From positions 62,001 to 126,000 of the forward strand of contig CAMPBT010000003.1 of NCBI GenBank assembly GCA_946641515.1: 64,000 nucleotides of DNA, given 5' to 3'. Every line of letters starts with the position of its first letter. Positions within the stretch are counted from its first letter, which is position 1. The notes under the pieces were generated by a model. It searched no databases and was not told the DNA's origin. It was given only the letters and a program-made list of their open reading frames with translations. The stretch is from UBA3210 sp002363635. GTDB lineage: Bacteria; Bacillota_I; Bacilli_A; RFN20; CAG-449. Positions 45,051 through 52,915 of the stretch are shown piece after piece. Made by a program: the position numbers and the translations under genes.

Positions 45051-45581
45051 ATGAAATTATTAAATAGAGTCACATTAGTATCAGTCTTAGGCGTAGCAGC
45101 TGTCATCGGTACAGGTTACGCTGCATGGACATTCTCAGCAGACACAACTGCAAACGCTAACGCAAATGTATTAATCACATCAGCATCAGAACAGGCAGGT
45201 ACAATCACATTTGATAAAACTGTTAAATTAGTACTTGATCAAGGTTGGATTGGTTGGATTGATGCAGGAGTAGCTCCAAAAGATGCATACACTAACGAAG
45301 ATGCACTTGCTTCAATCGTACCAACATTAACTCCATATGCAGGTTCTGAAACATTAGTAAGCGAATACGCATTAACTTGTTCAGTTAATTACGGCAATTT
45401 TACAAATTACTTAAACTTCGGTGCTTTCGCAACAACATGGGAATCAGGTTCAGCAGTTGCTTTACCAACAGTTTCTTGGAAAGATGGAATGAAGCCAACA
45501 ACATTAACTGAATACAATACAATGAAAACTGCACTTCAAAATTTACAAATTGTCTTTACATTTAATGCAGACGTTGCTTAA
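45051..45581 (+). CDS. SipW-type exported small protein 2 (TasA/CalY-like)
   Basis: 176 residues. The N-terminus MKLLNRVTLVSVLGVAAVIG then TGYAAWTFSAD is nearly identical to protein 1 at 32349, and the mature part keeps LDQGWIGWIDAG, WESGSAVALPTVSW, KPTTLTEYNTM and a final FTFNADVA. The middle is longer and diverged, including one Cys (ALTCSVNYG). Low-charge, beta-rich composition suits a matrix fibre or surface-layer subunit (inference). AAAGGAGAGTAATT precedes the ATG. First gene of operon B. Confidence 0.82.
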   Translation: MKLLNRVTLVSVLGVAAVIGTGYAAWTFSADTTANANANVLITSASEQAGTITFDKTVKLVLDQGWIGWIDAGVAPKDAYTNEDALASIVPTLTPYAGSETLVSEYALTCSVNYGNFTNYLNFGAFATTWESGSAVALPTVSWKDGMKPTTLTEYNTMKTALQNLQIVFTFNADVA

Positions 45582-45594
45582 TTAGATTAAAAAA

Positions 45595-45627
45595 AATGGC
45601 CGTAGTTCCTAGTGAGCTTCGGCCATT
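45595..45627 (+). other. Structured intercistronic hairpin B
   Basis: AATGGCCG (45595-45602) pairs with CGGCCATT (45620-45627); inside, after a T-T mismatch, AGTTC pairs with GAGCT. The outer GGCCG-T-AGT.. / ..CT-T-CGGCC framework is shared with hairpin A while inner bases differ, but pairing is kept. No T run follows. Confidence 0.72.
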
Positions 45628-45718
45628 ATATAGATATAACCATAATAAATATATATAAGTTAAATATTTATAATTATATTAAATAATAAAAACCTACCAC
45701 TATGAAAGGAGGGCAAAT

Positions 45719-46567
45719 ATGAGAAAGCATAAATTTTTAACTTTCCTATTAGCGTACAGTATCCTTTTTAGTGGTGTAATGCTTAGTAGTTACGCTACTA
45801 AAGGCTATGCAGCCTTTACTTTCAGCGCTGAATCAACTAGTATAAATCCTGTTCCAACAGTAGTAACAAATTGGACATTCAACAATCAAGAGCCAGGAAC
45901 AACTATTGTAATCGATGGAAATGGTAATGCTACAATTTCTGGTGGAGAGCATGATGGTGAATCAGTAGAAATTACATACGTTACTGATGATGAAGGAAAT
46001 AGTTTAATCAATAATGGTTCTGTAACAACACAAATTGAAATTAATGAAGACGGAACAGTTTCAATCACTCAATTTGATGTCACACCTGGATCAGGTTCAA
46101 TTGGAGACATCAATTATATCTTCTATGGTGAAACTTTATATTTACCAAGCCAATACGTTATTGATGGGCAAGTATATCCTGTTTCTTCATTAGATCAACC
46201 GCTTAAAGTTGAAAAAGCTAAACTTTTAATTGGCATTGCAGCAGTTAACAATGTAATTGTACCTGAAGGATATGTATCCTTATGTGCTGAAGCATTCTAC
46301 GGTAACAATTGTTCTTTCAAAACTCCAGTAGCCTTTAATTTACCTTCAACATTAACAAGTATTGGATATCACGCAATTGATTTAGCAGATAGCCCTAAAA
46401 TTAATTACGCAGGTACAAAAGCTCAATTTAGAGCATTATCAAATAACTCCGGTAACTGGGTAGGAAGATCAAGCGGATCTAACAATACTATTACAGTAAC
46501 TTGTTCAGACGGAAATTTAACTGTAAGATACAATAATAATAATAATGGTACAATAACTATTTCTTAA
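45719..46567 (+). CDS. SipW-type exported LRR_5-like protein B
   Basis: 282 residues. Signal region MRKHKFLTFLLAYSILFSGV, then a GYAAFTFSAE processing motif near residue 30. An acidic Thr/Gly-rich region (35-130) leads to a short BspA-like part: VIVPEGYVSLCAEAFYG, LPSTLTSIGYHAIDLAD, and INYAGTKAQFRAL, the typical repeat ending. The C-terminus is Asn-rich. It occupies the same second position as the LRR protein of operon A but is much diverged. GAAAGGAGGGCAAAT precedes the ATG. Confidence 0.78.
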   Translation: MRKHKFLTFLLAYSILFSGVMLSSYATKGYAAFTFSAESTSINPVPTVVTNWTFNNQEPGTTIVIDGNGNATISGGEHDGESVEITYVTDDEGNSLINNGSVTTQIEINEDGTVSITQFDVTPGSGSIGDINYIFYGETLYLPSQYVIDGQVYPVSSLDQPLKVEKAKLLIGIAAVNNVIVPEGYVSLCAEAFYGNNCSFKTPVAFNLPSTLTSIGYHAIDLADSPKINYAGTKAQFRALSNNSGNWVGRSSGSNNTITVTCSDGNLTVRYNNNNNGTITIS

Positions 46568-46588
46568 TTCCCCTATTAACAAATTGTA

Positions 46589-46627
46589 AACTCATCTATA
46601 TAATAAAAGTGTAGATGAGTTTTTTTA
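46589..46627 (+). terminator. Intrinsic terminator of SipW-substrate operon B
   Basis: AACTCATCTA and TAGATGAGTT with a 13-nt loop, followed by seven T residues. Confidence 0.9.
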
Positions 46628-47099
46628 TTAAATAATTAAAAAGAGATAAATTGATAATTTTGTTAAAGAAAATAATATTGAATATGATACATTCAATTCT
46701 TAATGATAAATATAAAGTTTGGCACGGATAGACATTTTTCTGGCACGGATGGGATTTCCATTTGTTACAATAAAGGAAAAATCGATTATAAATGTTACTC
46801 TAAATTTTCAAGTGATACATATGATAAATTTATCGATTGTGTTTCTTTGATACAAAGAGCTTTGTAAAGTAATGCATATACAAATGTTACATTTTTAAAG
46901 AGATATTAAACAAATGTGTTTGTTAGTGTGCAAAATCAACATAGTTAATCGATAGCAAGTCTATCAGTTTAAAAAATATCGATTTAAGTACTTGCCAAGT
47001 TTCGAATATTTGCTATATTGAGGGTGACCTGAGGGAAACCTAACACATCTAACCAAAAAATATGCTTATCGAAAATAATAGAATAGGAAAGGAGATAGT
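46628..47099 (+). promoter_or_regulatory. Long leader of SipW-substrate gene C
   Basis: 472 bp without a gene. TGGCACGGAT occurs twice, at 46720 and 46741, 21 nt apart, as the reverse complement of the GTGCCA elements upstream of operons A and B. The palindrome AAATGTTACATTT lies at 46882-46894, and ATCGAT occurs four times (46781, 46832, 46948, 46978). A plausible promoter is TTGCCA (46992-46997), 16 nt, TATATT (47014-47019). AAAGGAGATAGT precedes the start. Confidence 0.6.
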
Positions 47100-47585
47100 A
47101 TGAAACTCACAGCAAAATTAAATTTAGTTAGCATTCTTGGTTTAACAGCTATTGTTGGTGTTGGCTACGCAGCGTTTACTTTCAGTGACGACGCTACTAT
47201 ATCTTCTCTCTCACAAGCTCATATCACTCAAGTACAAGAATTCGGTGAAGTCGAAGTTACAAATACAAATCTTAACATTGTATTAGATCAAAAAGAAATC
47301 ACATGGACTGGTTCAGTCAAAGCAGTTAGAAAAGGTCAATGTGCTAACTTAGATACTACTAATACATGGACTGCTACATTATCAGATAATTTAGCATACT
47401 ACGTTAGATTTGCAGGTGATGCATCTACTTATACAAACGTTGTTTGGGAAGATAACGTTGAAATTTCTCTTCCTAAACTTGAATATGTTGAAGAACATAA
47501 ACCAACAACATTATCACAATATAATGTAATGACAAGTGTTCTTGCAGGCGAAATGGTTAATTTCTCATTCACTGCAGCAAAATAA
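47100..47585 (+). CDS. SipW-type exported small protein 3 (TasA/CalY-like)
   Basis: 161 residues. Signal region MKLTAKLNLVSILGLTAIVG, then VGYAAFTFSDD, the same motif as the paralogues at 32349 and 45051. Conserved mature blocks are VLDQKEITWTG, WTATLSDNLAYYVRF (close to the W-T-A-A-I-P-x-x-L block of protein 1), WEDNVEISLPKLEY and KPTTLSQYNVM, ending FSFTAAK. It is closer to protein 1 than to protein 2 in the mature part. It is a single-gene unit ended by two terminators and has no LRR partner. Confidence 0.82.
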   Translation: MKLTAKLNLVSILGLTAIVGVGYAAFTFSDDATISSLSQAHITQVQEFGEVEVTNTNLNIVLDQKEITWTGSVKAVRKGQCANLDTTNTWTATLSDNLAYYVRFAGDASTYTNVVWEDNVEISLPKLEYVEEHKPTTLSQYNVMTSVLAGEMVNFSFTAAK

Positions 47586-47627
47586 ATTTAGTTATTAGTA
47601 ATTTGATAAAAATTACTCTCCAATAAC

Positions 47628-47663
47628 AGCTCCTCTCTCTCCAATTCGAGGGGCTTTATTTTT
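47628..47663 (+). terminator. Intrinsic terminator after gene C
   Basis: AGCTCCTC and GAGGGGCT (one G-U) followed by TTATTTTT. Confidence 0.85.
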
Positions 47664-47679
47664 GTCTAAAAAGCATCAA

Positions 47680-47708
47680 AAAAGTTTCCCAAAGGAAACT
47701 CTTTTTTT
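47680..47708. terminator. Bidirectional terminator between gene C and the BI-1 gene
   Basis: AGTTTCC and GGAAACT around CAAA, flanked by an A run on the left and CTTTTTTT on the right, so it can work on both convergent transcripts. Confidence 0.87.
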
Positions 47709-47718
47709 ATTTTTACAA

Positions 47719-48504
47719 TTATGATTCTTTACTTCTAGCAATGATGATTGCAAGTCTAATGAATAAGTAAATAAAGTCTGTATATAACTGTAAAGCATAA
47801 TAAACTGCCCAGTTATCTGTTAATGTTCCTGATTCAGCATGTCTTTTTAATAGCCAAGTATCATAACCTACATATAATAAGACTAAAGCAATGTAAGCAT
47901 ATCCGATGAAATAATATAATGTTTCACTTCTTAAGAAGATATTCATTAATGTAATAAATAAGATACCAAATAATAAACCAATTATTCCATACCATAATGC
48001 GCTAGCTTTTTCTTTAGCAAGGTATCCGTATAAAGTCATGACGCCAAACATACCTGCAGTACCAACAAACGCCCAACCAATAGTAGAAACAAATGAAGCA
48101 AAGTCTAAGGATTCTACCATGATTGTTAGCATTGTTCCGGAAATTAATATTCCCATTAGTACTGAATAAATTAATAAGCAAATAAGTCCGCCTCTTTTAG
48201 CCTTAATAGTAACTAACTGAGTAACAAACATCATGATAATTGAGCCTACTCCTGAAATAATTAATAATGCTAAATAGGTATTTCCTGCTTTTAGCATTTG
48301 TTCTTCAGTAGGATTAGATCCTAAAGCAGCATTAAATATAAAATATAAACCTACACAAGTTAAAGCACTGACTAAAACTGCAACAAACATATATAAATAA
48401 GTTTTAGCAATGGCTCTCCATGTTGAAGACGTAGTTACATTATTATTTGTCTTATGAGAAAAGCCACTTCCATCATCTTCATAAATGATATTTTTATCTT
48501 CCAT
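47719..48504 (-). CDS. Bax inhibitor-1/YccA-family membrane protein
   Basis: 261 residues with about seven transmembrane helices from residue 30 on, the family's YGYLAKEKASALWYG loop, and a C-terminal YVGYDTWLLKRHAESG, LQLYTDFIYLFIRLAII typical of the BI-1 group. Bacterial members are thought to be pH-gated Ca2+ leak channels or to influence membrane protease FtsH; neither is shown here. Start at MEDKNIIYEDD after AAGGAGGTTAATT; the longer frame upstream has no ribosome site. Single gene. Confidence 0.87.
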   Translation of the reverse strand: MEDKNIIYEDDGSGFSHKTNNNVTTSSTWRAIAKTYLYMFVAVLVSALTCVGLYFIFNAALGSNPTEEQMLKAGNTYLALLIISGVGSIIMMFVTQLVTIKAKRGGLICLLIYSVLMGILISGTMLTIMVESLDFASFVSTIGWAFVGTAGMFGVMTLYGYLAKEKASALWYGIIGLLFGILFITLMNIFLRSETLYYFIGYAYIALVLLYVGYDTWLLKRHAESGTLTDNWAVYYALQLYTDFIYLFIRLAIIIARSKES

Positions 48505-48597
48505 AATTAACCTCCTTAAAAGAGTAGTTATCTTTAGATAACTCATTATTATTAGTATATATTATAAAAAAATACATTAAAATCTTTTTTAGTATCT

Positions 48598-50091
48598 TTA
48601 TTTTAGAATGTTTTCAATAATAAATTTGATATTTTCTACAGTATCACTAGGCGTCATAGTCACTTCACTTCTTTGTTTAGCAGCCTTTTCACCGGCAAGG
48701 CCATTAATATACGCGCCTTTAGCAACATTTGTTACTATTTCATCATTAAGACAACAAATCCCTGTTAGAAGGCCGGAAAGTACGTCTCCTGAGCCTCCTT
48801 TTGCCATCCCTGGAGTACCTCTATTAATTAAATATACTTTATTACCATCACTTACAATTGTTGTAGGGCCTTTTAATAAGACTATAACATTATTTTCTAA
48901 GCAATAATTTTTAATAGCATTAATCGGAGAAGATAATATCTCACTAACTTCTTTATGAGATAATCTACTAAATTCATATAAGTGAGGAGTTAAGATAATT
49001 TTAGCCTTACTATTTTTTAAGCATACTGAATCTATTTTTGATAAAGCATTTAAAGCATCTGCATCTAAAATTAAGATTCCTTCATAATGATCTAAAACAT
49101 ATTTTACTAATTTTAATGTTTCATCATTATTCATAAGTCCCATACCAATAGTTAAGACTTTTAAATTTCTAATAAATTCTTCTATTTCTTTTTCATCAAA
49201 CAAAAGATGATTATCTATTTCACTTAATGGATAATAAGTAGCCTCTAGAATATTAGGTAAAATATTATTAGCTAAAGACTTAATTGTCGCAAGTTTGACA
49301 ACTCCTGCCCCTGACACAACACTAGCAAGAGCCATAGAAGATAAACGTAACGCTCCACTATAATTAATAGATCCACCAATTAAACCAACATAACCATAAT
49401 CTCTTTTAGTACTAAAATTCTTACACTTAGGAAACATATTAATCAAATCTTTATCTTCAATTAGATAATATGGTTCATCTATTAAATCAATTCCTATATC
49501 CACTACTTCTAGTTCATCGATATAATCTTTTGCCATATTTAAGAAATGCCCTGGCTTATAATTATTAATTGCAATTGTTAAAGATGAACGAATTATATTA
49601 TTTCCCATTCCGTTTTCCGCGTTTAGCCCAGAATTAATATCAATAGAAACTACCTCTTTGTTAGATGAATTAATTAAATCTATAACTCTAGCAACTAAAT
49701 TACTTACTTCACCTTTAAAGCCGATACCAAAGATACAGTCAATAATTAAATCTTCATTAAATTCTTTTAGATTATGTATTAAAGTACAATTGCATCCTTC
49801 AATAAGCGCTTCATCAAAATAATATTTTCCGCTTTCAGAAAATGTCTCTTCGATTAAATAAATATTAACATCGATATTATGTTTTTTTAATAATGAAGCA
49901 ATAACAAATCCATCTCCTCCGTTATTACCTTTTCCACATACTATTCCTACAAATTTAAGATAAGGATATCTTTTTAAAATAACTTCAGTACATTTGCTTC
50001 CAGCATTAAACATTAATTCTTTACTTGAAGATAAAGAACATGCTTTTAAATCTGATTTTTTCATATTTTCTAAAGAAGCTACATTAATCAT
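48598..50091 (-). CDS. nnr: Bifunctional NAD(P)H-hydrate epimerase/dehydratase
   Basis: Repairs damaged NAD(P)HX. The N-terminal epimerase domain (YjeF_N, residues 1-210) has CGKGNNGGDGFVIA and IDCIFGIGFKGEV, ending VVSIDINSGLNAENG. The C-terminal ADP-dependent dehydratase domain (YjeF_C, about 220-497) has GYVGLIGGS, ILDADALNAL, ILTPHLYEF and the nucleotide loop GTPGMAKGGSGDVLSGLL. 497 residues, standard for the fusion. The ATG at 50091 follows TTAGGTGATATTT; an upstream GTG is inside that site. Ends without an obvious terminator. Confidence 0.95.
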   Translation of the reverse strand: MINVASLENMKKSDLKACSLSSSKELMFNAGSKCTEVILKRYPYLKFVGIVCGKGNNGGDGFVIASLLKKHNIDVNIYLIEETFSESGKYYFDEALIEGCNCTLIHNLKEFNEDLIIDCIFGIGFKGEVSNLVARVIDLINSSNKEVVSIDINSGLNAENGMGNNIIRSSLTIAINNYKPGHFLNMAKDYIDELEVVDIGIDLIDEPYYLIEDKDLINMFPKCKNFSTKRDYGYVGLIGGSINYSGALRLSSMALASVVSGAGVVKLATIKSLANNILPNILEATYYPLSEIDNHLLFDEKEIEEFIRNLKVLTIGMGLMNNDETLKLVKYVLDHYEGILILDADALNALSKIDSVCLKNSKAKIILTPHLYEFSRLSHKEVSEILSSPINAIKNYCLENNVIVLLKGPTTIVSDGNKVYLINRGTPGMAKGGSGDVLSGLLTGICCLNDEIVTNVAKGAYINGLAGEKAAKQRSEVTMTPSDTVENIKFIIENILK

Positions 50092-50119
50092 AAATATCAC
50101 CTAATAAACATTATATAAC

Positions 50120-50146
50120 AAAAAAAAGAAGTTCAACGAACTTCTT
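50120..50146 (-). terminator. Intrinsic terminator after the DUF402 gene
   Basis: Minus-strand AAGAAGTTC and GAACTTCTT around GTT, followed by a T run (50127-50120). Starts at the stop codon of the DUF402 gene. Confidence 0.9.
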
Positions 50147-50706
50147 TAAGCATTTAATAATTGATCATCTTGTTCTTCAGATAATCTTAAGAATTCTTTG
50201 TAATATTCTTCCATCTTCTTATCGTCAAATGGGAAAGTACCATTTTCCATAAGCTTCCTAGTTTCTTTAAAAGCATGTTTAATGACTTTATCTAAATCAG
50301 AAGAATACCCCATCTTTTTACGATGATATTCATATTCTTTACCATCTAGTTCAACGATTGATTTATCACCCAATAATTTAAGATCTAAATCATAATCGAT
50401 ATATTTAATACAGTTCTTATCAAGTAAAGAAGGTGAAGCGATATTGCAGTAATACATTAATGCATCCTTTTTAAACATCGCGATTAAGTTATACCATTCA
50501 TTAAACATATAGACAGATACTGCAGGTTCACGAGTAAACCATCTTCTGCCATCTGATTCAATTACTTTAGTAGAATTATTAACAGTAACAATGTAGTCAT
50601 CAGTAACATCTACTACCATTGCCGCGTCCCAAGTTCTATGTAAGGATTCATCATGTTTATAGCTTTGGACATGAATCCATTGTCCAATCAATTCTTTGTT
50701 ATTCAT
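50146..50706 (-). CDS. DUF402 nucleoside tri-/diphosphate phosphatase (Ntdp-like)
   Basis: 186 residues. The family hydrolyses nucleoside tri- and diphosphates with divalent metal. The barrel region contains WIHVQSYKHDESLHRTWD, then GRRWFTREPAVSVYMFNEWYNLIAMF, MYYCNIASPS and YIDYDLDLKLL with the acidic metal ligands. The C-terminal 60 residues are helical and charged. Opens the small operon upstream of nnr or stands alone; ATG preceded by a weak AGGAAGTAGT site. Confidence 0.85.
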   Translation of the reverse strand: MNNKELIGQWIHVQSYKHDESLHRTWDAAMVVDVTDDYIVTVNNSTKVIESDGRRWFTREPAVSVYMFNEWYNLIAMFKKDALMYYCNIASPSLLDKNCIKYIDYDLDLKLLGDKSIVELDGKEYEYHRKKMGYSSDLDKVIKHAFKETRKLMENGTFPFDDKKMEEYYKEFLRLSEEQDDQLLNA

Positions 50707-50772
50707 TTTATACTACTTCCTAAGTCATTATCGATTATAACAAAGTAAGTTTTATAATTAAACCTTACAAAG

Positions 50773-50795
50773 AAAAAAGCATCGAATTCGATGCT
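50773..50795 (-). terminator. Intrinsic terminator of the DUF3137-like gene
   Basis: AGCATCGAATTCGATGCT is a perfect 18-nt palindrome (50778-50795) followed on the minus strand by TTTTTTC. It overlaps the gene's stop codon. Confidence 0.87.
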
Positions 50796-51762
50796 ATAAT
50801 GAATAATTTTTATTAGATAAGATGTTTCTAGTTAAGTTAAAGACCTTAATAACATCATTATTATATTGATCTAAATATTTTTCGTTAAAACTATTTTCAT
50901 AAGGAATAGTCATCATTTCATCTACGTAAGATATGCCAACAATAATTTCTTCTTTATTAATTTTAATTATTATATCATCAATTAATTCTTCTCTAGTAAA
51001 AGCATTTAATGCATTAACAGTATTTAAAGTAATTAATGACGAAGAAGTTGGAGTTAGATAAACTCTAAAATCGCTTCTTAAGTTTTTAATTATTGTAGGT
51101 TCAAGACCTTCTAAAGAAGTAACTTCACCTTTTCCTTTATTTCTTAAATAGATGACACCTTCGCCTTTATTATTTTTAACATTAAAAATAAATAATCTAC
51201 CGCTGAAAGGAGAAAATGAATTATTAACTCTTATTAAACTTTCAACACATTTAAAATTAGTTTTATTGTATGTACCTTTAACGTAATCTCTAAAGACTAC
51301 ATTACTAACTTCATCAAACACATTAAATTTATTAACTAATTCTTTTTCTAAATTAGTATTATAAGATAATTCCAAATTAGTTACTCCATCTTTATTAAAG
51401 ACGTAAGAATCTAATTCTAATAAATATTTCTTCTTATAAGACGAAAAGACTACTTCTCTTTCTTTTTTATAAAAACTTAAGAAAATTAAAACAAATAAAG
51501 CATAGACAAAAAAGACAATTAAAGAAGGAACAAAGATTTTATTAACAGAATCCTTATTGATAATTAAAATAGTCATTAAAACGCCCATTAAGACTAAAAA
51601 GGAAAGTAAAACAATTCTTTTAATCCATGCCGCCTTATTCATAAAACTTAAAAATTCTTTTCTAGCGTCTTCAATATTATTTATTGTAGTTTCTTTATCT
51701 TTAACATTACATGGAGAATAAAATTCACCAGGCATAGTTCTTTTAAAATCTTCTTTTTTCAT
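50794..51762 (-). CDS. DUF3137-like membrane protein
   Basis: 322 residues. A soluble N-terminus (1-45), two adjacent transmembrane helices (about 48-68 and 76-97, with a short loop), then a large soluble domain containing FSSYKKKYLLELD, SPFSGRLFIFNVKN and a C-terminal helical tail. The two-helix hairpin plus the SGRLF segment resembles DUF3137 proteins as I recall them, without known function. Divergent from thiN. Both termini appear cytosolic. Confidence 0.55.
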   Translation of the reverse strand: MKKEDFKRTMPGEFYSPCNVKDKETTINNIEDARKEFLSFMNKAAWIKRIVLLSFLVLMGVLMTILIINKDSVNKIFVPSLIVFFVYALFVLIFLSFYKKEREVVFSSYKKKYLLELDSYVFNKDGVTNLELSYNTNLEKELVNKFNVFDEVSNVVFRDYVKGTYNKTNFKCVESLIRVNNSFSPFSGRLFIFNVKNNKGEGVIYLRNKGKGEVTSLEGLEPTIIKNLRSDFRVYLTPTSSSLITLNTVNALNAFTREELIDDIIIKINKEEIIVGISYVDEMMTIPYENSFNEKYLDQYNNDVIKVFNLTRNILSNKNYSL

Positions 51763-51866
51763 CTTTCTAAATTCCTTTAGGATTATATTATAATAAATAA
51801 TATAAAATTACTAGATTTAAAGTAGTTATCTACTCTTTATGTTAAGATATATTTAAGAGGTAATTT

Positions 51867-52469
51867 ATGAATACTTGTTATATTTTCGGTGCATTACAAC
51901 CAAGTAAAAACTTAATGATTGATGAATCAGATTTAATCATTGCCGTAGACAAAGGTTATTCTTATTTAAAATGTCGTAATGAACGTATCGATTTAGTAGT
52001 AGGAGATTTCGATTCTCTAGGATATGTACCAAAAGATGAAGAAATCGTCATCTTACCAAAAGAAAAAGATATAACAGATTTACATAAAGCCATCGAAGAA
52101 GGAATTAAAAAAGGTTACAAACAATTTGTAATACTAGGTTGTTTAGGAGGAGAAAAAGAAGAACACACCATTGCAACTCTTCAAGATGTCTATCATTTCT
52201 CTAGAATTGGTTATAAATTCACTTTATATAGTCTAAATAGAACATATATTTTATTAAATAATGATTCAATCTCATTAGAAGGAAATTCTTTGATTTCAAT
52301 TTTATCTTTATCTCCTATCTCAAAAGGAGTAACTTTAAAAAATCTAAAATATGAATTAAATAATAAAGAATTATCATTTGATTTTCCTCTTGGAGTATCA
52401 AACGAATTTATTCAAAATAAAAAAGCAACCATCGAAGTTAAGGATGGTTGCCTACTTATCATCTATTAG
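51867..52469 (+). CDS. thiN: Thiamine pyrophosphokinase
   Basis: Converts thiamine to thiamine pyrophosphate with ATP. Seen: AVDKGYSYLK, LVVGDFDSLG, PKEKDITDLHKAIEEGI and ILGCLGGEKEEHTIATL, which correspond to the conserved substrate and metal sites, with a C-terminal beta domain ending LSFDFPLGVSNEF. 200 residues. It converges on the thiT operon (stop codons overlap by a few bases), so salvage and uptake genes are side by side though on opposite strands. Ribosome site AAGAGG. Confidence 0.93.
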   Translation: MNTCYIFGALQPSKNLMIDESDLIIAVDKGYSYLKCRNERIDLVVGDFDSLGYVPKDEEIVILPKEKDITDLHKAIEEGIKKGYKQFVILGCLGGEKEEHTIATLQDVYHFSRIGYKFTLYSLNRTYILLNNDSISLEGNSLISILSLSPISKGVTLKNLKYELNNKELSFDFPLGVSNEFIQNKKATIEVKDGCLLIIY

Positions 52470-52915
52470 TTTTCTTTTTTATCTTTTAAAACAAAGTAAT
52501 TTGCACATGAGGCAACAAGTAAGAATAACGCAATTATTCCAATAAATAAATATGAAGAATAATCTACAAAAACAAATTCTTTTCCTTTTGCCATAGCTTT
52601 AAATAAAGCTTTAAAGAAAACACCTAATGTATAAAAACTACATAATGAAGTAGATGTAATACTTGCAAGAACTGAAGCATATCTATATGCTTCTTTTTTA
52701 GTTAATAAGATGTAAAGCTCATAGCCAAAATATGAAACAACAATTAATCCCACTAATAACATAATTAAGTAATTGTTATCTGCAACGAACTCTTTTCCGT
52801 CCGCACCATAATCTTCAACTGATGCACTTTTAATATACTTAACTAAGCCAAGGACAAAGACAAATATTCCTGATGCTAAGAATGATAAGTTTTTAATAAG
52901 TTTACTTAATTTCAC
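52466..52915 (-). CDS. Unknown four-helix membrane protein in the thiT operon
   Basis: 149 residues from a GTG start (52915) that follows GAGAGGGGGAAG within the thiT end and overlaps thiT by 14 bp. The two in-frame ATG codons further upstream lack a ribosome site. Four hydrophobic helices: about 12-30, 50-70, 78-102 and 122-142. No recognised domain. Co-transcription with thiT under the TPP riboswitch suggests a role in thiamine uptake or a thiamine-related need (inference). Confidence 0.7.
   Translation of the reverse strand: MKLSKLIKNLSFLASGIFVFVLGLVKYIKSASVEDYGADGKEFVADNNYLIMLLVGLIVVSYFGYELYILLTKKEAYRYASVLASITSTSLCSFYTLGVFFKALFKAMAKGKEFVFVDYSSYLFIGIIALFLLVASCANYFVLKDKKEN

Noticed and set aside
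46719..46760. TGGCACG words as sigma-54 -24 elements
   Set aside because: Neither copy is followed by the TTGC of a -12 element at the right spacing, and the same word occurs in the opposite orientation at operons A and B.
32000..47700. Phased repeats as a CRISPR array
   Set aside because: The repeated words are about 10 nt, only two or three per locus, with no conserved full repeat and no cas genes.
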